DNA of 64,000 nt, from contig LR746276.1 in NCBI GenBank assembly GCA_902729315.2, forward strand, positions 436,501-500,500. The letters are read 5' to 3'. The translations under genes and the position numbers were made by a program. The stretch comes from Spirodela intermedia. Taxonomy: Eukaryota; Streptophyta; Magnoliopsida; Alismatales; Araceae. Position 1 is the stretch's first letter. Every line of letters begins with the position of its first letter. This document shows positions 34,247 through 45,807 of this stretch, piece after piece. The notes beneath the pieces were generated by a model, which saw only the letters and a program-made list of their open reading frames with translations, was not told the DNA's origin and searched no databases.

Positions 34247-34864
34247 ATGGGGAACGGATGCTCGAGCTTGGACCAAGCACCACCCCCCCCCGCAGGCAAT
34301 GGATGCTTATGCAGAGACGAGGCGCCACCGCCAACCAGAAGGCTGGTGGTGTTGACGGTGCCCCTCCACTGCGCCAACTGTGCTCACAAGGTGAAGAGGA
34401 AGCTACACGACGTGGAGGGGGTGGAAATCGTCACCGTCGACGCGGAGAACAACCGGGTCACAGTGACGGGTACGATGGACACGGCCTCCCTGGTCCTGGA
34501 GATCTATCGCAGGTTCAGGAAGCAGGCGCAGATCCTCTTTCAGAGGGAGGAGAGAGGGAGGTGGAGGAGGAGATGGGGAAGATGCAGGTGGAGTGGAGAC
34601 GATATCACGTTCGGCGACGAGGACAGAAGACGGTGCGAAGAAGGCACCTGCAGCTGCTGCTGGACCTCGTCGCCGGAGATCAGGCCCATCGCCTACCGCA
34701 GCGCCCTCTGCGACGACGATGGTCCCTACGGTACGGCCACCCCTTGCTGCCATGGCCTCAACGGAGAATCAAGTTGCCATTCCTGTCCGCCGCGCTATCC
34801 CTTCCCTCCTGGGGGCCAACTCTACTGCTACGAAGAACCCCAGCCGGGCTGCTCCATCATGTGA
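34247..34864 (+). CDS. Heavy-metal-associated isoprenylated plant protein (HIPP)
   Basis: Single-exon frame of 205 residues starting MGNGCSS. An HMA domain spans about 33-97, with the metal-binding pair in HCANCAHK (Cys42, Cys45) and the following VEGVEIVTVDAENNRVTVTG typical of HIPPs. The protein ends in CSIM, a CaaX box for prenylation at Cys202. The N terminus (Gly2, Cys5, Ser6) also resembles an N-myristoylation plus palmitoylation site, which is unusual for the family. The region between is basic, then rich in Cys (CSCC, CCHG, CHSC) and Pro. HIPPs bind metals or act as metallochaperones and scaffolds at membranes. The start was chosen over upstream non-ATG frame extension. A long (GA)n repeat follows directly in the 3' UTR. 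Confidence 0.87.
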   Translation: MGNGCSSLDQAPPPPAGNGCLCRDEAPPPTRRLVVLTVPLHCANCAHKVKRKLHDVEGVEIVTVDAENNRVTVTGTMDTASLVLEIYRRFRKQAQILFQREERGRWRRRWGRCRWSGDDITFGDEDRRRCEEGTCSCCWTSSPEIRPIAYRSALCDDDGPYGTATPCCHGLNGESSCHSCPPRYPFPPGGQLYCYEEPQPGCSIM

Positions 34865-34884
34865 CCGTTCAACAGAGGGGGGGA

Positions 34885-34886
<2 letters not shown>

Positions 34887-34940
<54 letters not shown>
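34887..34940. repeat. (AG)27 microsatellite
   Basis: Twenty-seven uninterrupted AG units starting 23 bp after the HIPP stop codon. Confidence 0.97.
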
Positions 34941-34946
<6 letters not shown>

Positions 34947-36625
34947 AATCAAATACTTATCTATAGCTTTGTTTGATATTCACACGTAGATTACAGGTAA
35001 TATTGTTAGCTTCATTTCCCCGACAGCAACTATTATCGCTGTCGCGGCCCATTACACAAGACTAGGATTTCTCACACGAGCCCGAAGAAGTCAGCAATAG
35101 ACCTTCTCTGACCAGTCCGTCGGTTTGCCCTCCCATGTGCTCCAAGATACCGGGCCCACGGGCCAAGCCCATCTTTGGGTTGAGGTAAAACACCGGGCAG
35201 CGTCGCCGTTCCCTTTTTGGAATTGATTGGAGAGTTTTGATGAATTAAATATCATTTTACGTTAATTAATTCTAAGTCAAAATGATGAAATTGACAACAA
35301 CAGAGTAAAATTCAGACATACTTTCAACATTTGCGGCAATTTTTCCATTTAATTCTATTTTTGTTAATAATTAGCAAAAAATATTGGGAGATAAATGATG
35401 CAGAAACCAATGCACGGACTCGTGGAAAAACTGATGTGTGTAGGAAGTCAACGCATCAAACAGCCCATAAAAATATACTTATTTTATATGGCTTTTACAA
35501 AACCTATGAAAATCCATTGTGTGCATTAGTTTCAGGCATGGCCCATTAAAGATAAAAGGTAAGCTCAGCCCATTGCTTCATGAAAGGTCTCATCAGCTGG
35601 ATTAAAAAAAAAAAAAAAAAGGAGCTGTTAAAGATCCAAACGCCAGTGCGGCCCAAAACGGAGAAAGATCATTTGAGGCCCAAATAAAAAAAGCGGCCCA
35701 TCTCAGAGGTAAGCCATTCATTGCGTAGTGCGATCCGACCCATTGAGAACAAAGATAAAAAGGGCCGTCACCTGCTCCCTTCCGACGACGGCATTCTGAG
35801 AATCTTCAGCAAAAGTCAACGGTTGAAGGCTATTCAATGGATAAACGGGTCTGTCTACGTCTTATGTCGAGGGCGGGAATCAAATCTATCTGAGTTGCTC
35901 TTGGGGTCCTGAGTATTTCTCCGCTCATATCATATCCCAATTATATTCACTTAAGAAAATATTAATAAAATTTAAATTTAATAAATTCTATGTACCAATC
36001 GACATAAATGTCGGTGGCCTCAGAGGACGATCTAGGCACGGGCCGGCAGCCCGACTTGACGCCGTGACGTAAGCGCTGACCGTGTAGGATACTTTTTCTA
36101 TCGGTATTTTATTCCAAGTAGACGAGGCGAGGCCTCTTTATTGTCGCCCTTTTCCTCTCCCGTGCATGTAATTTACTCTCCCGACCGCGAGAATCCACGC
36201 TGTGCCGGGTCCACCCTTCCTCGTAACCCACGCTATGCTCTAGTTGTCTCGTCATCCATGACGTGTGCGCTACCTCTCTGACCATTTGTCTAGAAGCTTG
36301 GTAGGCGGGGTGGGTTAGGTTTCGGATGCGCGGTCCTCGTTCAAAAGCGCATGCCGTGTCTACGACGGTTCTCGTTGAAAGGCACGAGTTTCCGAGGCGC
36401 ACCCGGCTCGGTCCAAGCTTCGAGCACCATGCGGACCAGAGCGGCTGACACGGCCGCCGCATGGGCGCCGGGAGACCTTGGCATCGTTCTGGACCTCGCC
36501 GCCGCCAGATCGGCCACGCGGTTGCCCCGAACCGCCTTTGTCATGGTCTACAGCCAGTCTTGCAAGCTGGATAAAGAACCGTAACATTCCCAACGAAGGA
36601 AGATTTTTTAAAATAATCAGCGCGG
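34941..36625. other. Intergenic region upstream of the alternative oxidase gene
   Basis: No supported gene. GCCCA/TGGGC motifs recur at 35130-35760. The stretch 36110-36600 has overlapping open frames on both strands without known motifs, apart from a weak resemblance to retroelement RNase H (see rejected items). Confidence 0.5.
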
Positions 36626-36633
36626 TATATAAA
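36626..36633 (+). promoter_or_regulatory. TATA box of the alternative oxidase gene
   Basis: TATATAAA in the context GGTATATAAAGGG, about 125 bp before the start codon; transcription would begin near 36660. Confidence 0.7.
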
Positions 36634-36756
36634 GGGTGTCATGGAGTCTGCTGTTCCCACCGCTGGCATTTAGAAGGCGTACTCTAGAGGCAGAAGGGTC
36701 CTTAGTTCGTCTCGTTCCTTGTTGGCGTGTTCTTCTTGGGTACCTCGCGGAGCAGC

Positions 36757-38212
36757 ATGGGCTCAGCTGTCGCCGGCGGCGTACTTCTGAGGCAGCTCGG
36801 CAAGGGCTTCTTCGTCTCTTCGGCGGCGGCGCCAGGGCGAGTGATGGGAACTGGTTTTGGCCCCGCCCGGGCGGCCGCTGCGTGGGCGTGGCGCCCAGCA
36901 CGGTTCGGGAGCTCTTTGCGGGCGGCGGCGGCGGAAGAAGGAGAGAAGGTGGAGGCAAATCGGGGCCAGGCGGGGAAAGAGGAGGGGAAGGAGAAGGTGG
37001 CGAGCTACTGGGGGGTATCCCCTCCCAAGATCACCAAGCCGGACGGTACCACATGGAGATGGAGGTCCTTTATGGTAAGCCATCTCCGTCCGCCCATCAT
37101 CGTGTTCCTCTTGTCTGGGGGTTTCTCCAAATACTCTAAAGATCGTGCTTTCCCTCTTCTTCGTACACTCTCAGCCATGGGAGACGTACCAGTCAGATAC
37201 GTCCATTGATCTGGAAAAGCACCACGTCCCCTCGACCTTGGGCGATAAGCTCGCCTTCTGGACCGTCAAGGTCCTCCGCGCGCCGACCGACATCTTCTTC
37301 CAGGTAAAGATCTTCCCTGCCTGCTCCTTCTGGAGCGAGACGAACTCCCCTCCGCCAACGTTTTCAGGGCCTATGAGACTGATTTCCTACTTTTTGTTCC
37401 AAAACATTCAATCTTCGTTCCGGGCGAATTAATTTCCACCGCCGGCAGTCTCTGATCTGGACAGCTCACTGAATGGGCTTCGTCCGGACGCCGGCCGACA
37501 ATCACTAGGATCACTGTGTAGCAGAGATATGCAGCTACGCAGGTTGACGATGGTGAAGTCCCATCTCTAATTCTTGTGGATCTTTTCTTAGTTACCCCCC
37601 GTCGAACATGTACCGCAATGTCTGGACAGTCTTACCTATAAGCAGGAAGACTTTTGAGGGACTAGTCGACGATTTAGTGATTTAGGGTATGGTGTTTATG
37701 TATTTCCGTGGTGCAGAGGAGGTACGGGTGCCGGGCGATGATGCTGGAGACGGTGGCGGCGGTGCCTGGAATGGTGGGGGGGTTGTTGCTGCACTGCAAG
37801 TCCCTGCGGCGGTTCGAGCACAGCGGGGGTTGGATAAGGGCGCTGCTCGAGGAGGCGGAGAACGAGCGGATGCACCTGATGACCTTCATGGAGGTCTCCC
37901 AGCCGCGGTGGTACGAGCGGGCGCTAGTCTTCGCAGTCCAGGGGGTCTTCTTCAACGCCTACTTTCTTGCCTATCTGGCCTCCCCCAAGCTCGCCCACCG
38001 CGTCGTCGGCTACCTCGAGGAGGAGGCCATCCACTCCTACACCGAGTTCCTCAAGGAGCTCGACAAGGGCACCATCGAGAACGTCCCCGCCCCCGCCATC
38101 GCCATCGACTACTGGCGCCTCCCTCCTGACGCCACCCTCCGCGACGTCGTCCTCTCCGTCCGGGCTGACGAAGCCCATCACCGCGACGTCAACCACTTCG
38201 CATCCGTAATCA

Positions 38213-38246
<34 letters not shown>

Positions 38247-38344
38247 CTTCTCTCCCGGCATCTAATCTCGTACTCTCTTTGCAGGATATCCACCGCCAGG
38301 GCCACGAGCTCAGAGAAACTCCGGCGCCCTTGGGATACCACTGA
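36757..38344 (+). CDS. AOX1: Mitochondrial alternative oxidase, AOX1 type, Ser at CysI
   Basis: Four exons, 36757-37074, 37175-37303, 37717-38205 and 38285-38344, all phase 0, give 331 residues. The Arg/Ala-rich N terminus is a mitochondrial presequence. All diiron ligands are present: Glu160 (LETVA), Glu199 and His202 (NERMH), Glu251 (LEEEAIHSY), Glu301 and His304 (RADEAHHRD). AOX takes electrons from ubiquinol to oxygen at the inner membrane, bypassing complexes III and IV. CysII is present (RRYGC, Cys154), but the residue at CysI is Ser104 (WRWRSFMPWETY; the usual form is W-x-W-x-C-F-R-P-W). Ser-I enzymes do not form the inhibitory disulphide and respond to succinate rather than 2-oxo acids. 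Arg before PWETY is Met here. [16 protein letters not shown] points to AOX1 rather than AOX2. Intron 3 is 79 bp and mostly (TC)n. Confidence 0.95.
38216..38243. repeat. (TC)n microsatellite filling AOX intron 3
   Basis: About fourteen TC units starting about ten bases after the donor of a 79-bp intron; it may also act as polypyrimidine tract. Confidence 0.9.
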
Positions 38345-39466
38345 GTCCTTCAAACCTGCCGTTAACCGGAATGGGAGTTATGGACTCAAGAACCCGAGGT
38401 TGAAAATTTTCCTCTATTTTTGTCCAATAACGACCCGAATTCCACCAAATTTCACCATCGTGTCAGGAAGTAGCCTTCGGGGATTCTACCCATATTTTGT
38501 AAATATATTGCTTGGTTGACTTTGAGAGATTTTTTATCCTTGTTGGTCCATCGCGTGGGACTTATAGCGTCAGTGGGTCCGGACCAGGCGCTTCCGTTCC
38601 TACTACGAATTTTGATCAAGATGCTATCAATCTAATCGAACGGCTTGTAAACTACGGTACTAATCTGATATTGTTAATCGGACGATCTGCATTTCGTGAA
38701 ACTCGATTTGATCGAGTGATATGAGTCTGAGCCAGCTGGAATTGGGTACTTAGACGCAGATCGTTGGATGAGGGCTCAACGTGTGAGAAGAAGACTATTT
38801 GGACGAGGGCCACATTACGACGAAGTGATGAAATGGGGCATGGATGGGCCCTGGATGTGGCCCATTGTTTAGTATTGGTTTGGGCCCGAAAGGAAGATCA
38901 CCAGAACACCAAACAAGCCAGTCATAGGTCCAAAAGTGACACACCACTGTCTACGAGCGACCCAGGAAAAAGGTCAAGCCAATTGCGTCACTCAGAATGA
39001 GCTCACCTAGGACGGACTCTTCCCCCAAAGCCTGCAGCTGCGCAAACGAACTCGGCTCGAATCGGAGGGAGAGAGGGAGAAAGGGGGAGAGAGGGAGACA
39101 GAGAGAGAGAGAGAGAGCGAAAATAGCCAAGAGTCAAGTGGAAGACAACAGCGAGAGACGTTACGACCGGCGTAAAACCCGGCGGGCACGCGGCGGGGGG
39201 CGTCCCTCACGAAGAGAGGGAGCCAGGTGGCCCTCTGAAACACCACGACCCTGAAGAAGACAAGAGGGGAGGCGCGAGTCCATTACGGCTGGTGCATCCC
39301 TCTCTCTCTCTCTCTTTCTGTTCCCTCCCTCCCTGTGATGTGCAACTGACAGCGGGTCTGCGATCTCCGACACTTGTAGCTGAAGAGGTTTCACTGCTCT
39401 TGGAATTTAGCACTCGAGACGAAGCTTCGTCTTCAGCAAGACAGGGACAGATGTTCTCGTAAACTT

Positions 39467-39576
39467 ACAGCGAGTTCTGAAACCTGTCGACGGCGGAAAG
39501 AGAAAGAAAAGGTGGAGGAAGCGCCTCTCAAAACCCTACAGCGAGCCCTCAAACCTGTCGACGGCCGAGCAAGAAG
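39467..39576. repeat. Two-copy repeat with 71-bp spacing
   Basis: ACAGCGAG(TT/CC)CT, then AAACCTGTCGACGGC, occurs at 39467 and again at 39538. Confidence 0.7.
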
Positions 39577-39829
39577 GACAAGATAAGGAGAAAGTGACGT
39601 GCCCTACGGGGCTCTTCCCCTGAGGAAGGTTAGTTGCCAGAAATTTTATGGAACGAAATCCCATTCTTCCACCTGTTCGTTGAAATGCTGAGCCAATCGC
39701 CCAGACTGACATGTCATCTGGTCACAGACATCATGGTCACGTCGGCAAGATCTGACTCTGGCATATGAGTGGCTACTCTACTTTTTTTTTCACCCTTTCA
39801 AATAAGAGGAGATTAATATACTTTCTTAC

Positions 39830-39902
39830 CATCATCATCATCATTTGATGATCATTACTACTATTACAACTACTATTACTACTCGATTGCTACTACTACT
39901 AT

Positions 39903-39993
<91 letters not shown>

Positions 39994-40166
39994 TACTACT
40001 ACTACTACCTACTACTACTACTATTATTATTAATATTACAACAACAACTACTACTACTACTATTATTATTTATATTACAACTACTACTACTATTACTACT
40101 ATTAATATTACAACTACTACTGTAGTTGCTACTACTACTACTACTATTACTATTACTACAACTACT
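39830..40166. repeat. (TAC/CTA)n trinucleotide array, about 0.33 kb
   Basis: An ATC run (39830-39845) passes into an array of TAC units. The central part (about 39905-39985) is nearly perfect; both sides carry TTA, ACC and ACA variants. The open frame through it would be poly-leucine or poly-tyrosine and is not a gene. Confidence 0.93.
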
Positions 40167-40420
40167 GGGCTACTTATCATTTTTGAAAATACTATTTTAG
40201 GGATAATTTAATTCAACTATACTAAACTTCAGTCTGATATTTACTCGAAAACTCATTATAGGCCTAAGAATTAATTTATTAATCATTTTGTAATCCATTC
40301 TTACTCATCATATTCATGTGAACACTTTATTTGCCCTACACGTGTAGACATTCATCAGCCGTTACCTTCAAGGGTGTATTTGTAGTCGTGATTTGTGCTA
40401 TTTCCCCTTCTTCATTCCTT

Positions 40421-40533
40421 AAAAGAAGAAGAAAGAGGGAGGGAGGGAGGGAGAGGGGGAGGGGGGGAAGAGAGGGGGAGAGAGAGGGGGTGAGAGAGAG
40501 AGGGAGAGGGAGAGAGGGAGAGAGAGAAGAGAC
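40421..40533. repeat. Purine-only GA/GGGA tract
   Basis: About 110 bases of almost pure purine (GGGA, GAGG and GA units, with GGGGG runs), with H-DNA or G-quadruplex potential. Confidence 0.85.
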
Positions 40534-42583
40534 ATTGTGAATGCATGGGTGGAGCTGAAAGACTAGATTTACAAAGCCTTGGGAGTTAGAGATCAGCAAG
40601 GGAAGTTGTTTATCGCGGAAAACATTTCAAGTTGGGTAAGAGTTTTCATTTTTTATGAGCATTTATCAAGCAAAATAATTGAATCGATGGTTGACGTGAC
40701 ATTCATGAACATTACTCTTGGATAATGCTTTCCTCAAATTTATGGTTATTTGAAATCCTAATCTTTTACCACTAATGCATACCCATTTACTAGTATGAAA
40801 TTTGAAATCTTAGTCTTTTCTGAATAATTCATATCTGTTCACCTATTTGGAAGGTTTTTTTATTTCAAAAGACTCAGTGGTAATGGAAATACTAAACTTG
40901 ACAATTCATCCATGGATCAAAGATGAAGCGATATTTTACACTGATTCATACATTTTTTCTAAAATTGATTTATTTTCCACATTAAGGCTTCTCATAAAGG
41001 GATTCATCCTAGAACCTAAGATTTTGTTGTCACGATGGTAGAAATAGAAGAGGTTTTGAGTGATCATGAGTAAACTATTTACTTAGCTATCACCTATATA
41101 GATTTTCAAACATGACACTAGAGTGTTGAGATATGAGGACACTTCATGAATGCAATAATCCAACTATGAATAAATGATGAAGAGGTTGGGTGAATTTATA
41201 AACTATCAAAATTCATAGTATTCACTATATATCAATTGAGTTTAGGAAATATGTGTGATATACTTCCATGTCAAGATTAAATGCCATGAGCAAATTAACA
41301 CATAAGCCTTTTGATGGGTAAATGTCATGCATGAGAAGCAATAAGGTATCTATCTACCATTTTAGTGATTCAATGATAAGTAGGATAGCCTATCGCTCTC
41401 TCTCACACACACAAACTTTGTACATCTTAGGTTTCCTACACATGCAACATTTGGCTGATGTTATTCTCCAAGCAAGTTATTAGACAAGAGAGTTTTAATT
41501 TTGAAACAACTATAGTCTTTAAGTGATAATCGAAGCTCCCAACCAACTCATTTAAGAGACATCATTGATGAGAGCCCTTATAAAATATGATTGTTTCTTA
41601 ATTGGCCACTCTTAGGATGTGAACGAAGACCACTTTATTCTACCATAATGTTGCCAACACCTTCTGTTTATCAACTTGTTTGGTGACATCCATATCCTAA
41701 TTTACAATCTCTTTGCCAAAACTTTAAAATCCATGTAATTCATAGTACTGACAATTCTCACAAGCACATTAGTCTAAAAATGTTGTTGATACTTCTAGTA
41801 CTTGTTGATCATCTCTTGATACGCATATTGTTTGTAAAGTGACATTGAGCACATATTCTCTATGAGACAATTTTGGGGACTATCCATAATGATAAATGCC
41901 CCAATAAGCTTGCCAATCGTCAAGTTTTCCACATCATGCCTTTTCACTAAGATTTTGTTTATCTTTTACGTGGTGTTGGCATCTATGATTAAGTGTTATG
42001 CATCTTAGTAATTATGGGATTTATTCTCAAGGTTTATAGGGAACTAAAAGTACCATTTGAAATGTACAAGTTCTTAAAATTACCGAAAATAGCATGTATC
42101 ATCTTTTGTTAGAAAAAAGAAATCACTTATCAGGAGCCCTTTTATTTCCTGCATTCTAATGTATCGTCCCACTATGGCTATCATGGAAACTACATAAATT
42201 TTCTGATGTATGTAGCTCCTTTAAATTGGGTCAAGTCTACATGACTTTTACTAACGTGGCGGAAAGCCAAAGATTTCAAGATGAGTAGAATCATTTGGAA
42301 TGAAAATTTCGTGAGATTTCAAGAAGCATATCTCCAGACTTATCTCCAAGAACAATGAATAGTGATATATGGATGATGTCCACGCACCCACTGAAAAAAT
42401 GGCCTTCACGAACGGAAATGTTTTCACATATTTGACTCTTCAATAGAAGCGGCTAATGTGAATGTGGGTTCAAGGTCAAAAGTCGTGTTGAATGATTGTG
42501 CCGTAGTTTGTCTTGGAGATATTTTTTTCATCTAGTGTAGTATTACTCACCGCATTTAGGTTCTGAGAGTTGAATGCTAGAGT

Positions 42584-42790
42584 GTGTTGGCCACACATTT
42601 CATTTAATTTCGGTATAATTCTCTCGCTATTTGAACTTTGAACTCGAGCCCACTGGGTTCGCGTCGCTTCATGCTCTCTCTCTCTCTCTCTCTCTTAGTG
42701 TTGGCCAGTCATTTCATTTAATGTTACGTTTTTCGTTATAATTTTTACTCTATTTGAACTGGAGCGCACAGGACTCGCGTCGTTTCATGA

Positions 42791-42818
<28 letters not shown>
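42584..42818. repeat. Two-copy tandem repeat of 114 bp ending in (CT)n
   Basis: Copies begin at 42584 and 42698 with GTGTTGGCCA, then CATTTCATTTAAT, TATTTGAACT, CTCGCGTCG or TTCGCGTCG, and each ends with TTCATG followed by a (CT)n run. Microsatellite-anchored slippage or unequal exchange is a plausible origin. Confidence 0.88.
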
Positions 42819-42821
<3 letters not shown>

Positions 42822-43069
42822 GAGATATATATCTATATGTAACATAGAATCTATCTAGTGAACAGCAATCTAGGCCTTCAACCATCTGCTCCTTTTCAGA
42901 TATCTCTTTTATTCCTTACTTCGAGTAACATTCTTCACTCTCTTTCATTGTCAACGGCGGCGTGGACCGACGACAAACGACGTTCTAGGTGGCGTCCGCA
43001 AGTAACCGTGTGTCAACGCGACTTTGAGTCGTTACGAGAAAGGTGAGCTGTTTATCAGAAAAATGTCAC

Positions 43070-43074
<5 letters not shown>

Positions 43075-43108
<34 letters not shown>
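43075..43108. repeat. (GA)n microsatellite
   Basis: About sixteen GA units, 535 bp upstream of the YUCCA-like start. Confidence 0.93.
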
Positions 43109-43110
<2 letters not shown>

Positions 43111-43532
43111 GTGAGGGGGAGAGCTTCTGTGCGATTTAGAGAGAGATTAAACGGCATTCATGAGCGTTACTAGACAGATAAGAACGCATCGGTGGGGATT
43201 TATAGTCGCATCTAACAATGAATGTCGTCCTTACCCCCCCGTCAAGATGATCATTTGGAAAGAGCGGAGGGGAAGGCCATCATCAGCGATATTTGTTCCC
43301 GGAGAGCTGAGAAGGATATTAAAGCCTTACCCAGTGTTATGGAGGGATTCGCTCTTGGGAGAGAGAATCTTAGCGTTAAACTGACGATTACCGTCATTTG
43401 GTTGAGAAACCTTATCCACTAACAACTCTCACAAGCCTAATCTATAATGCTTATTGTGGGAGAGAGAGAAGGGGGGTGAGGATGGGTGGGGGGTAGAGGT
43501 AAACACTCGCTAATTCACCGGTACTGATCGGC

Positions 43533-43539
43533 TATAAAG
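43533..43539 (+). promoter_or_regulatory. TATA box of the YUCCA-like gene
   Basis: TATAAAG, 105 bp before the start codon, followed by a short GA-rich leader. Confidence 0.65.
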
Positions 43540-43643
43540 TAAGGTGTTGAGCAGATCGCAGATGCAAGAGCGAGAGAGAGAGAGAGATTTCGGAGTCGAG
43601 AGCTGGGTTGTAGGTGAGTGAGACGGTTGTGAACTCGTGAGGG

Positions 43644-45043
43644 ATGAAGACGGAGGTGGTGATAGTCGGGGGAGGCCCCTCGGGTCTCGCAGTCTCCGCT
43701 TGCCTCAGCCGATTCTCCATCCCCAACGTCATCCTCGAGAGAGAGGACTGCTACGGCTCTCTTTGGAAGAAGAGGGTCTACGACCGAGTCAAGCTCCACC
43801 TTGCCAAGGAGTTCTGCGAACTCCCCCACATGCACCATCCCCGCGCCACCCACACCTTCATGTCCAGGGACGACTTTGTCCGCTACCTCGACGACTACGT
43901 CTCCCACTTTGGCCTCCGCCCCCTCTTCGGTAAGTCCGTAGAGTCGGCGACTTTCGACAGTGACAGTCGCATGTGGGCCGTCAGCGCCCGCGACGCTGCC
44001 ACCGGCGAGGTGGAGGAGCACCTATCGAGGTTCCTCGTAGTCGCCACCGGCGAGAACGCTGAGGGCATCCTGCCGAGCTTCCGGGGGCTCGATGGCTTCA
44101 CCGGCGAGATCCTGCACTCCTGCCACTTCAAGTCCGCGGCCCGCTTCGCCGGCAAGCGGGTCCTCGTCGTCGGCAGCGGCAACTCTGGCATGGAGATCGC
44201 TTTCGATCTCTGCAACTATGGGGCCCAGACCTCCATCTCCGTAAGAGGCCCGGTAGGTTTTCGTGATCTCATCAGTGGATTATGACCACAAGCCTCGTGT
44301 GATCGAGCGTCTTGCCGCAGTTCCACGTCTTGACGAAGGAGATGGTGTATATGGGGATGGTGATGCTGAATCACGTCTCCGTCCAGATCGTTGACGCGCT
44401 GGTTCTCTTGATGTGTCGATTCCAGTTCGGGGACCTCTCCGGATTCGGGATAATCCGGCCGAGTGAGGGGCCTTTCTCTCTCAAGGCCAAAACAGGAAGG
44501 TCTCCGGTCATCGACGTGGGCACCCTGGGGAAAATCAAGAGGGGGGAGATTAAGGTTCGCGGGTCCCCCGCAGTCAATATTCATTGCCATCGGCCGTCGT
44601 CAACGCAATAACATGTCTTTCCATGTCTTTTGCTTTCGTCCAGGTTATGAAGGAGGTGGCAGGGGTCGCCGGCGGAGAGGTCCGGTTTACCGACGGCGAG
44701 ACTCGGAGCTTCGATGCCATAATCTTCGCCACGGGTTACAGAAGCACGGCGGCCGACTGGCTCCAGGCACTCGATCTGCCGTAGCCCGCTGTTCTTCCTG
44801 TTGCAGTGTGAATTTGTTTGAGCGTCGTCTTCTTCGGCGTTTTCCTTCTTGCAGGACGACGGAGGACTACTCAACGAGGAGGGATTCCCAAAGCGAGCGT
44901 TCCCCGACCATTGGAAAGGAGGAAACGGGCTTTTCTTCGCGGGGTTGTCTAGGAGGGGACTTGCAGGCGTCGCCATGGACGCCAAGAAGATTGCGGAGGA
45001 CATCAAGACCTACCAGGGTGGGCCGAGCGGGCGTTCAACATGA
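43644..45043 (+). CDS. YUCCA-type flavin monooxygenase (YUC10/11-like)
   Basis: Exons 43644-44252, 44321-44554, 44644-44766 (donor inferred) and 44855-45043 give 384 residues. The FAD site is GGGPSGLA (9-16), the NADPH site GSGNSGME (177-184), and the FMO hallmark ATGYR is at 310-314; FHVLTKEMVYMGMV opens exon 2 as in the YUC10/11 branch. YUCCAs convert indole-3-pyruvate to indole-3-acetic acid, the main auxin route, in the cytosol or at the ER. Intron 3 is problematic. The only nearby GT (44781) is in the wrong phase for exon 4, and without splicing a stop comes at 44782. A GC donor after CAG at 44766 restores frame and gives DWLQ-DDGGLLNEEGFPK, which suits the family and its length (about 383). 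Otherwise the gene would be truncated. Confidence 0.88.
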
Positions 45044-45807
45044 GCGAACGGACAGAAATAATGTAGCTCTTCTGAGGTAGCGAGAGAGAGAGAGAGAGAG
45101 AAGAGAGAGAATAGTTGGGTAGTATCCGCAATGACAACATTTCATGAACAACCGTTACGGTTGAGCGGGGGAGAGGGGGGGGTGTGGTCGAGGGGCGGCG
45201 CGGGAGAGGGAGAGAGAAAGAGGAGAGTTCCTTGACAACTGTTACGGGATTGAAACCCGGGGGAAAGTAATGGCGATGACTCCTCAAATCTTCTTCGACA
45301 GCTGTCTCGGGAATTACCAGAGATAGAGAACGAGAGAGAGAGATTTTAACTGCGACGAATCCTCAAATGTTCTTCGACAATTATCATGAGTGGTGTATAC
45401 GCACATTCATATACAGAGGGGGGAGAGAGAGAGAGAAGCAGAGACACAGAGCACAGAACAAGCATGTCTTATCTACGCTTGGGGCTCAGAGCCAACACCA
45501 AAATGGAAAAATAAGCTTGGTGTGGAACCCAGGAGCTCATTTTCTCTCGTGGACAATCTCTCTCTCTCTCTCTCTCTATCTCTCTTTCTCTCTCTCTCAC
45601 ATAGATACGAGTAGCGAGTTTTTTCGGAGTTCGTATTTACAAGTCACACATGGAACTCGTTTCACGGACTCCTCTCTAGGCCCGGATGTTCCCCGAGGCG
45701 CCCAGGCTCGAGCAACAGGCCCGTCGGTATAAAGAATGCGGAGGAAACGGGCCTCAAAGAACCAACCTTGACGTCAAGGAAACTTTCAGTGAGGAGGAGC
45801 AACTCCT
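45044..45807. other. Spacer between convergent YUCCA-like and MYB-CC genes
   Basis: 764 bp with several GA or CT runs (about 45080-45105, 45420-45440, 45558-45600). No gene seen. Confidence 0.7.

Larger units (their letters stand above)
38345..43532. other. Long gene-poor spacer between AOX and YUCCA-like genes
   Basis: GCCCA/TGGGCC motifs occur at 38840-38890. From 39780 on the sequence is repeat-rich (trinucleotide array, purine tract) and from 40600 to 42550 AT-rich with no frame longer than about 65 codons. I recognise no gene. Confidence 0.6.

Noticed and set aside
36341-36593. KAVRGNRVADLAA-like string resembling the end of a gypsy RNase H
   Set aside because: Too short, with no accompanying polymerase or integrase motif and overlapping frames on both strands. 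Could be coincidence.
39845-40033. 62-codon poly-leucine frame
   Set aside because: It is translation of a TAC/CTA microsatellite.
41040-42550. Possible coding remnant on the minus strand in AT-rich spacer
   Set aside because: No frame exceeds about 65 codons and I could not recognise any transposon protein motif.
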